Positions 1-8,100 of a stretch of DNA of 49,104 nt are shown here, piece by piece. Under the pieces are notes generated by a model, which was not told the DNA's origin, ran no database searches, and saw nothing but the letters and a program-made list of their open reading frames with translations. Position numbers and translations under genes: made by a program. Position 1 is the stretch's first letter, and each line of letters starts with the position of its first letter. This stretch comes from Bacteroidota bacterium (GTDB lineage: Bacteria; Bacteroidota; Bacteroidia; 2-12-FULL-35-15), in contig JAOQAD010000028.1 in NCBI GenBank assembly GCA_025963775.1, positions 1-49,104 on the forward strand, read 5' to 3'.

Positions 1-57
1 CTCTTGCTGCTTCAGTATCGAAACAATCTGAGCTTCTGTAAATCTTGATTTTTTCAT
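1..57 (-). CDS. IS3-family transposase OrfA, N-terminal fragment cut by the window edge
   Basis: The 19 visible codons read MKKSRFTEAQIVSILKQQE, the typical opening of the helix-turn-helix OrfA protein of IS3-family insertion sequences, which binds the element ends and is frameshifted with OrfB to make the DDE transposase. The rest lies beyond base 1, so I cannot say whether the copy is intact. It sits beside the AT-rich end of the Rhs operon, a usual place for insertion. The start ATG is at 57 on the minus strand, and the identification rests on this short motif only. Confidence 0.7.
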   Translation of the reverse strand, partial: MKKSRFTEAQIVSILKQQE

Positions 58-125
58 GGCTTTGTTTTTTAAAATTAAAGATTTTTTCTCTAATTTTAAA
101 TGGCCAACTTTTAGGTAAGCTTACA
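1..125 (-). mobile_element. Probable end of an IS3-family insertion sequence
   Basis: The orfA start lies within about 70 bases of a possible element end. Read on the minus strand, the sequence from 125 begins TGTAAGCTTACCTAAAAG, which fits the TG...CA termini usual for IS3 elements. The opposite end and any target duplication are outside the window, so the boundary at 125 is a guess. Confidence 0.35.
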
Positions 126-283
126 ACAATAGAACTCTTTGGAACCAGCCGTACCAAATTTAGCAATTCTTTCCTTACCGTAAGCATACCAGTTTCAGTC
201 TGTGTTGGTGATGTTACAAATTGATTTACTTTGTTAGAAATGATTTTCGGAACTGAACATTTCTTTCAACAGGAGCTTCCCTA

Positions 284-307
284 TCGCTCGGAGTTTACAC
301 TGAGCGA
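284..307. repeat. REP-like palindrome
   Basis: TCGCTC pairs perfectly with GAGCGA six bases each side. An inner AGT/ACT pairing is also possible in the loop. The following CTGAGCGAAGTCGA is a phrase I associate with intergenic repeats of Bacteroidota genomes. No second copy is visible in the window, so the repeat family is inferred. Confidence 0.4.
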
Positions 308-420
308 AGTCGATGTGCTGCAATCTTTGCCAAGAAAAAATGCCAAAGGATTTTCGCTGCGATCGGGGCTATTGAAAATAGGAAATAATTCTAAAGTAAA
401 AAAAGAGTGAACATAAAAAC

Positions 421-445
421 AAAAAACCTCCGGTTTTCACCGAAG
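421..445 (-). terminator. Terminator-like hairpin, minus strand
   Basis: On the minus strand a stem CTTCGG/CCGGAG (one mismatch) is followed by GGTTTTTTG, so it has the form of a rho-independent terminator. It is a near copy of the hairpin at 631-655. No gene lies between the two, so its original upstream gene may have been lost. Confidence 0.5.
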
Positions 446-630
446 AACTCTGTTGATTTTTTGTGTAAAAATAAATTCATTTCAAAAAATTCCGTTCGTA
501 CTTTCATACCATTTACCCCGCCTTAAAAGACGGGGCTACTGTAGGACGCATACTACTTCACTACTATCATATTCTAGCACATCAAGAGAATGTAAAATAA
601 TTCTAATGAAAAAACTCAAAATTACAAAAC

Positions 631-655
631 AAAAAACCTCCGATTTTCACCGGAG
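631..655 (-). terminator. Rho-independent terminator of the Rhs operon
   Basis: On the minus strand CTCCG and CGGAG pair perfectly around an eight-base loop. A run of six T follows, then more T-rich sequence. It lies 20 bases past the stop codon of the last minus-strand gene (675-1091), so it most likely ends the long operon that starts at 20771. Confidence 0.7.
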
Positions 656-674
656 TTACTCCTTTTCAAAAAAG

Positions 675-1091
675 TTACTCCTTATTTTCAACTTTACACA
701 TTTTGATTTCCGGATATATTTCTCCTTTAAAAAATGCGCTAAATGAATAACAATTATCTTGCGCTGAATCTATTTTCACAATTATTTCATCATTCTTTTT
801 GTAAATATTATCTAGCTTATTCGATTCTATAAAAACTAAGATAAAAACGCTGTCGTTTTGCCATTTGATTTCAAAAGTATTCGTTAAGCCATCCGGATAA
901 TAACTTATTTGCTGCTTTTCATTTCTAATTGAGTACGAGCCATTATTTATCTCGGGATAAATAAATTTTCCAGTTCTAAAACGCTCATATCTGCTTTGAC
1001 TTAGATTAGATTGGGCTAGACTTTTCTCTATAAATAATAACCCAATTATTACAGAGAGAAATAGATATGTTTTAAGAAGCCGAATTTTCAT
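675..1091 (-). CDS. Small secreted protein of unknown function, last gene of the Rhs operon
   Basis: 138 residues. The first ~26 form a Sec signal peptide (KIRLLK, hydrophobic core, then SLAQS). The mature part starts with an RFRTGKF motif, which I recall from small Bacteroidota proteins of unknown role that are sometimes misnamed topoisomerase IV; this link is tentative. The remainder is predicted beta-rich, with two cysteines in the last third. Its start overlaps the end of the preceding gene by 20 bases, so the two are translationally coupled. Position after a Rhs C-terminus makes a second immunity factor possible. A lysozyme-inhibitor-like or other periplasmic role is equally open. Base composition is AT-rich like its neighbour, suggesting the pair arrived together. 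Confidence 0.65.
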   Translation of the reverse strand: MKIRLLKTYLFLSVIIGLLFIEKSLAQSNLSQSRYERFRTGKFIYPEINNGSYSIRNEKQQISYYPDGLTNTFEIKWQNDSVFILVFIESNKLDNIYKKNDEIIVKIDSAQDNCYSFSAFFKGEIYPEIKMCKVENKE

Positions 1092-1383
1092 TTCCGATAT
1101 ATGTATTAATTTTAATTTTACAATTTGGACAGAAATGCCATTCGGGTATAAGTCCTTTTCTATAATCTTTTTTCATTTTAACAGTGCAAACAGGACATCT
1201 TCTATCTCTAAAACAATGATACGTAATTATCACAACTAAAACAATAAAAAAGGTGGTTAAAAAAACACTTAATCTCCAGTAGAATATTGTATTAAATATA
1301 ATTAATAGAGCTATTCCTGTAATTATTGGATATACAAGTGGGTTATAATTATCTTTAATTTCCTTATAATCTTCCAAGAGCAT
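1072..1383 (-). CDS. Two-helix membrane protein with zinc ribbon, candidate Rhs immunity protein
   Basis: 103 residues. After a short acidic N-terminus come two adjacent hydrophobic segments at about 17-32 and 36-55. The C-terminal half carries CPVC and CPNC pairs about 23 residues apart, the spacing of a zinc ribbon, probably cytoplasmic. It begins only 5 bases after the stop codon of the Rhs gene, the position where the immunity protein of a polymorphic toxin normally sits. Local GC is very low (about 25% in the 60 bases from 1081), unlike the Rhs body. I infer an inner-membrane immunity protein, which would suit a toxin acting on or through the membrane. No family match is known to me, so an unrelated small membrane protein remains possible. 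Confidence 0.65.
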   Translation of the reverse strand: MLLEDYKEIKDNYNPLVYPIITGIALLIIFNTIFYWRLSVFLTTFFIVLVVIITYHCFRDRRCPVCTVKMKKDYRKGLIPEWHFCPNCKIKINTYIGNENSAS

Positions 1384-1388
1384 ATCAA

Positions 1389-2138
1389 CTACTTTCTATA
1401 AGGGTTGACTAACACAGAAGAAGATCCACTTTGTGTAGAAGCCTTATAAACATTTAGCTTCCCTTGCCCAAAATCAATATTATCTTCGAATACCATGTTT
1501 TCTGTTGTTACCCCGATTTCAAAACTTTGCAATCCTGTTGATTCCCAATTAATTTGAATATAATAATTGGCTATGCCAAATTTATTCTGAATCCCGATAC
1601 CTTCTTTATTTGAAGGGATAATATTAAATTTAAAGAATGCATTTGCTGCAAATTTAGCAATTTTTGCATCTCCTGGTCCTGGTTGTAAAGATGGTGGTGT
1701 CGCTAAGAGATTTATATTAAATTCAGATGAGTAAGTAGTGTTGTTGTCTGAGGCCTCAGTCATTTTGCTTTCAGCGGTTATTTCTAACAAGCCTGTTTTG
1801 CCTTTTACTTTTACCCCCGCATCAACGGAGTAAAAAGGAGCATCAGGTTGTTGGATTTCACTTCCCATCATATTCCCATTGACAAATCTATCCGCGTCCT
1901 CAAAAAAACTATATTCATGTTCACTACCAACTGGGGTAGACACTGGAACGTCAGGATAAATTCTTTCCAATTCACCACCCGCATTTGTCGTTGTGTAAAC
2001 TATTCCATCTGATAATCCCTCAGGATCTCCTGTTAACATTCTCCATAATATATCTCTTTCTAATTCATTAAGATTAGCAGAAAAAACTTTTATTGCCGCT
2101 CCAGTTTTTATTCGTCTTGTATGGATCCATACATCTTC
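1389..2138 (-). other. Variable C-terminal effector region of the Rhs protein
   Basis: This encodes the 249 residues after the DLDGL motif that closes the Rhs core. In Rhs proteins this point is where self-cleavage and the switch to a strain-specific toxin occur. GC drops sharply (about 30% in the 60 bases from 1621 against about 62% in the 60 bases from 3661). The encoded sequence begins with a basic stretch (HTRRIKTG), then a charged region, and ends in a beta-rich part finishing VLVNPYRK. I recognise no nuclease, deaminase or other toxin motif. Confidence 0.6.
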
Positions 2139-5100
2139 AAGTCCGTCCAAATCTATTGCAACGATTGGTGTATTACCAGCGTACTGATAAGGACTATAAA
2201 AAGCGAATTTTTTCGTCAAAGGATCCACACTCAAAAACTTCCCTAATGCCGGATTATAGATCCGCATCCCATAATCCTGCGTTCCATTACCAGTTGTTAC
2301 AGTTTCTGGATCATTCTCCTTCCCATTAAACCCGTACCTGTACGCGGTACTCGATGTAAAAGAACGCCCCGGCATTCCCATTCCGAATGCATAGTAATCC
2401 TGTGCGCTTAAAATTTCAGATTTGAAAGAACTTATTACAGTACCAGAACCGTTAATTTCAATCTTCCTGTCGCTGATCGTGCTCAGCACATTGCCCAGGT
2501 GATTGCCCAGCTCATAATTCTTAAGGCCTAATTTACTGAAATATTCTACACGTGCAGCTGAAAATGTGCCCGGGGTTGGGATGGTATATGACCTTGATGT
2601 AAACTTATGAAGCGTAAAGCCTGGTGCTGTAAAGGCCAGCGAAAGCTTGTCCCCGGCTTCACCACGGCGTACTCCCAGCCTGCTGCTGCCATAGATCGGA
2701 TGCTCTGCCAGAGCAAAATTATCGGTGTAACTGCTGCCGCTGCCGTGCACATAGCTGCGGTTATAGGTTGCCATTACATTGCCCTGCGCATCGCGCACAT
2801 AATAAGTGCCTGTCCAGTCCACTTCATCCGTTAAGCTGCCCGAAGGCCGTGGCTTCACAATTTTCTCCACCCTGTTGCCGGTCGCATCGTAGGCAAAATC
2901 CAGGTCATCCCTGCTGCCCGTACCTGTACGGGTAATTCCTTTTATCTTTCCATAAACGCTCCAGGTAATCCCGCCGGTACCTATCTCTTCCTGTGCGTCG
3001 GCCGTTAAATTACCGATGGCATCGTACTCATAATTGTTGGCTGCCTGCGGATCAATATCGGTTGTTGATACCGGTGTGAAGAGGCTCAGGTCCCCCGCAT
3101 AGGAAAGCCTGTTGGTTATGCCCGCCGGTGTTGGCGTACCGGGATAAGTGGTATAATCATAGCTGCTTGTTCCTGCTTCATAATAATGGTAACGCAGGCG
3201 ATCGAACTGCACACCGGCCTGGTTAAAGCGCTGTGCTTCATAAATGTTCCCGTTCAGGTCGTAATGGAACTCTTCCTTGTAGCGGTCGCCGGAAGCTGTG
3301 TTGCTCCACACGTTGCTGCTGATGGCAGTGTACGAGGTGGCCTGCCTGATCCGGTTCAGCTGATCGTAATTGTAGGCTGTCATCTGCGGCGTTGCCGCTC
3401 CTGTATTATCCGTAATGGTTGTTCCCATCATGCTGATGTTCCCGTTGTACAATCCCGGAGCTGCGCTGAAATACGTATTGGTGGTGGTGCCGGCCTCAAA
3501 GGCGCCGGCGCTGGTTTTCTTTGCCGTGTAATCGCCACTGAAATAATTCAGCGTATAGCCGAAGGCATCAGTGCCGAACATTTTGTTGAGGTTGGCAGTT
3601 TGCTGCGCATCGTGCCCGGGGTCTTTGGTATTGTCCAGCACATTGGTGTTTACACCCTTGATCCAGCCCTGCAAGGTATACACATGGTCGATGCCCTGCA
3701 CTTCCCGGTCGCCCAGCTCGGTGCGCGCCAGCGGGCCATGGAGGTAATAAAAATATTTTGCCTCCTTTTTCCAGATCACATCGTCATTGCTGGTAAATAC
3801 CTGCGTGATCCTGTTATCGGCATCGTACAGGTATTTGTGGTAGAAGCGGTCGAACTGCGGGTTGCCGCCGGCATCGGGTCGGTCCTGGTAGCTTACCTTG
3901 TTCACGTTGCCGCTCACCAGGTCGTATTCATAATCAATGTATTTTAATGACTGCCCGATCTCCGCCAGGTGCTTGTTCTCCTGGATGAGCGTTTTTACAT
4001 TGCCATGCTCATCGTAGCTGTAATGCGATGCATGGTCGTAGGTCGATGCCCCGGCAGCGTCGGTATAGCTGCTCATTGCCACGCGGCCCCGCAGGTTCTT
4101 CTGCTCCGTGCCCCCGTAAAGCGTAGACACAGCCGGCACTGCATCATAGTACGTGCGGGTGACCTGTGCATACGCGCTCGCAGCGCCTATCCATGGAGTG
4201 AGCACCGCATCATCGCGCGTATCAATGCTGCTGATGGCTGTTGAAGTGGTAAGCTGGCCTACTTCTTTGATCCGGCCAAGCAAATCATATAAGGTATAGG
4301 AGTAGTCGTTAGGCGCTTGTTTCGCGTTCTGTGACACCACCAGCCTGCCGAGGTAATCATAATAAAAATTGGTGGAGCCGGCATCGGGCGTAAGCTGTTT
4401 TACAAGCTGCTGCAGGCTGTTGTACCAGTAATGGGTGACCATCTTATGAGAAGGTACGGAGAATGATGATCCCCCGGCCCCTTGCCGGTAATCTTTCACA
4501 TCTGCAAGCGCAGGAACAGTGCCTGTTGTGAGCGGCTCCACACCCTGCGGCGGAACTGTTTTAATGAGATTGCCGGCCTGGTCATAATAGTAGAGCGTAT
4601 AGTAATACTCATTGAGCGGGTAGGTAACGGTAAGCGTTTCACGCTCCAGCGTGTTGAGGCACTGCGCCCTGTAGGCAGCCATAAAATCCCTGGCTGCGGC
4701 TTCGGCCGCAGTATTCTGCAGAACAGCATTGGTATACTGCGCATCGGCATAATTCTGCAGGTTTTCCTGCTCGCAGTTGCAGGGAGGAGGAGGCATCCCG
4801 TCCTGTGTACATTTAAGCCCGTTGGGCAGGTTATCAAAGGTGGTGGAGGTAAATGTGCCGCTGCTGCAGGCCGTGAGCCATGCGCTTACATCGGACCACA
4901 CCAGGGCCGTTGCAGGGTGAAATGCAATGTTCAGCGCGTCCACAATGTTGGTTTGCTCCGTACCGGTATAGGTGGCCGGGGGCTCCGGGAAGCCATGGTT
5001 GGTAATAAAGGAGTACAGGCTGTTGCGCGTGCATTCATTATAATCCAGGCATTTCAGCATGCCGGGCAGGTTGTTGAAGGTGCTGCTTGTTACCGTGCCG

Positions 5101-8100
5101 TTTGCACATGCAGATCTCCATGCGGTTACATCGCTTCCCGTATAATCCGTAACAGGATGGAATGCGCTGTTCAGCTCGGTGGCAATATCGCTGTCGGAGG
5201 AAGAGATGCCGGGATGGTCTGCTTCCAGTCCCTCAATGTAATTATCAAGGTTCGTGCAGGTACAGGTAGTGGCATTGTATGTTTCGGTGGATGTGGCAGG
5301 GCACATAAGCGATGTGGGCAGGTTATCCAGCCCGGTAAGCCCATGGCCCGAAGTCAATGCGCATTCCGTTTGCCAGTTATTTACATCCGTGGCAGTAATC
5401 GCAACCGACGGTGAATAAAAATCATTGAAGGCAGTAGCTTCGGCGGCATCAGTTGCAAAAGGGCCGTACTCATCTACGAAAGCGTAATATTTTTCACAGC
5501 TGCAGGTCACCTGCTGGTTGATCACGTTCACAGGCGGATACACAATGCTGCTGCTGCAGGTGGTACTATGCAAGGTTGCATAGCAGTTCCGGATATCGTC
5601 AAAAGAGCTGAAGGAACAGCCGCTGCCCAGAGGCCCGGGGATGCTGCAGCCGCCGCAGCTGCTGGCGCCGAGCGCATTGATCGGGTCTGCGCCATGTGCG
5701 CACACCTCTATCATATAATTTCGGATGGCCATGGAATCTGCATCAGGCACAATACTCGGACAATCGGCACGAAGCTGCTGCAGCCATTTCCAGGCATAGT
5801 GCGCGCAGTTTCCGCGGTACGCTTCAAGTGTAAGGCCACCATCGGCGCCATCGCCGGAAGCAAAATCTGCAATGGCTGTTACAATGGAACTGTTCACGAG
5901 CAGGCGCTCAGGTGAATCCTGGTGGCAGATGTTCTCCCAGGCAAGCTTGAAAGGGATCGCATCCTGGTACCTGATCTGGAAGCTGCTGCTTGCATCGGTC
6001 CAGCCCCAGTGTGTGTCGCTGCCGGTAAGCGGGTCGCATTTCAGGTCGGTGGGCACCTGTGAAGAGTACCCTTTGTAACGCTGGTATTTGATCATTTTTT
6101 TAATGCCCGCATAGGCGCTCACAAAGTATTGGTATTTGCTCATTACCGGCACAGTTCCGCCCAGCAGGCCCGGATTGGAACCATAGCCATGGATCGTATG
6201 AAAGATCTGCAGCACATCATTTGAAACGGTGAGCCCCGTATTGCTGAACACAGCAGCCGGTGTGCCCCAGGTATGAATGCCTGCAGGATCGTCCAGCACA
6301 TACCAGATACTCATGTATATGGGTGTGCCTGTAGTGCCTGCTGTGACAAAATGGGTGAGAAAGTCTTCCGCAGCCAGCTTTTCACTCATCGAAGGGCTGT
6401 CAGGCTCTCCGCAGGTGATCAGGGAATGCAGTACATTCTGGTCGGTACAGCCATCATACGATGCCGGGTTAAAATACGGGTCGGCCAGCTGTGCACCGGT
6501 AAAGGCGCCTACATAATCGGAGTTGTCGGTCAGGTCGGCCGTAGTGTTTGGAGTTAAGCCGGTGGGATTATAATACTGCATGCCGGAATAATTATCCTGC
6601 ATATCCTGGTCATAATCATTGGATGCGCTGATCTTTACCGGAGTGGATGTTTCGGAGCAAAGTGTGCGCTGGCAGTTGAATTCGTACTGGCAGTATTCGG
6701 GATGGAACTTTACAAGGTACTCTGCAAAGCAGTCTCTCCAGTTCTCACGTACGCTGTTCCAGTCCCAGGAGCCTGTTACGCCCGAATCGTACGAGCAGCC
6801 AGCGGGAGCACCATTGATCCAGAGCATGAACGCTGCAAAATCCGGCGCATCAATATTTGCACTGAGCCATGCATTATCCTGGAGATGAAAAGTGCCTGTT
6901 GCCACGTCATAATAAGTATTATCAAAATACTGGCCGCCCGGGCTCATGTCGGCAGCCAGCTGCGCATACATCATTTCACATTCCGACTTCTGTACAGAAG
7001 GATCCTCGCATTTCTTTTTGCAAAGGGCAATGAGCGCTTCACCGTCTACGGATGAGATCGTTGCCCCGGCAGCATTTACATAGTGAAAGCCCGCTTCGCT
7101 ATCATCCGTGACCTTATATGTCTGCTCGCATACTCCCTGGCAGTCGAGGCACACATCCTGCGGTACAGCTGTGAATGTGGCGCAAGGCAGCAAGGCAACC
7201 ACCATTTCATTGTAATAGGCATCAAGGCTTGCTTCATTCAGCTTCAGGGTTTTGGTAACTGTGTATGTTCCGATGTATGCAAATGTTACGCTGAACGCCA
7301 GGCTTGTTTCGGAGCTGATATTCGTGTAAGTGGCAATACCTGCTACCGGTGATCCGCCGATGGTAAAGGTTACAGGGTTATTATCCTCGTCTGTAATACT
7401 GATCTCAAGATCGTATTTGCAGGTTTTGCAGGTTTCGGTTTCTGCGCAGGTTGCACAGTGCTGCTCCGCGGCAAGGTTGTATACAAAGCTGTATTCGGCA
7501 CCTGCAGTGCTCACGGTCAGCGTGCTATGGGAGGTCATCGCATCTCCCTCCGGGTAATTCTTGCCGTACAGCAGCTCATCCGAGATTGATGCCGCTTCCG
7601 GCTTGAAATCAATGGGCAGGAGGTTGGCAGGAGCTTCACCCGAAAGTGCCGTTGCCACTATTCTTCCTTCCTGGTCAATATAGGATATGCTGATCTGCCC
7701 GTTCGGGTCGGCCACCATGTTCTTTTTATAATGGGTGTAATTGCCGGCTTCATTTCCGAACAGGCGGTCGAGCTCTTGCTGCGAGCCCGGCGTGCCATAG
7801 AAATACTGGGTTTCGCGGCCGCTTCCTGTTTTCATGTCGGCCCCTACCCCGCTCTGCGTTTTTAAGCGGTTAGTCCCATCGCGCTTAAATGTGGACCTTG
7901 CATAAGGGTAGCCCTCTGCGTCGGGAGTATAGGCATTTGTACCAGTTGCAGTGTTGTCATTGGCATAATATGCTCCCGTTGCATCGCCGGTGGTAACGAT
8001 TGCCGGGCTTCCATACGTAGGGTCGCTGTCGAAATCACTTTTATCGAAATTCTCATTGAAGGTATTATAAAAATGGATCCCTGTATTTGTAAGGGGCGTT

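Larger units (their letters stand above)
126..674. other. Gene-poor AT-rich stretch with hairpins, no supported gene
   Basis: I see no gene here that I can support. It holds a REP-like palindrome at 284-307, a GC-rich hairpin at 516-535 (CCCCG paired with CGGGG, with further pairing towards the loop), and two near-identical terminator-like hairpins at 421-445 and 631-655. An open frame on the minus strand continues from about 245 into the transposase start but has no recognisable protein features. The stretch looks like eroded accessory DNA between an IS and the end of the Rhs operon. Confidence 0.5.

Noticed and set aside
58..260. Minus-strand open frame ahead of the transposase start (contains LTVRKELLNLVRLVPKSS)
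   Set aside because: It has no upstream start with a ribosome site and runs out of frame through the transposase start; in AT-rich DNA this length is not convincing.
453..746. 97-codon plus-strand frame
   Set aside because: It overlaps a clear terminator and the end of the minus-strand gene, and its product is low-complexity with no recognisable feature.
3186..5414. Long plus-strand open frames (253 and 310 codons) opposite the Rhs gene
   Set aside because: They are rich in C, R and H, as expected of the complement of a repeat-rich coding gene, show no known domain and have no start context; the minus-strand Rhs frame is certain.
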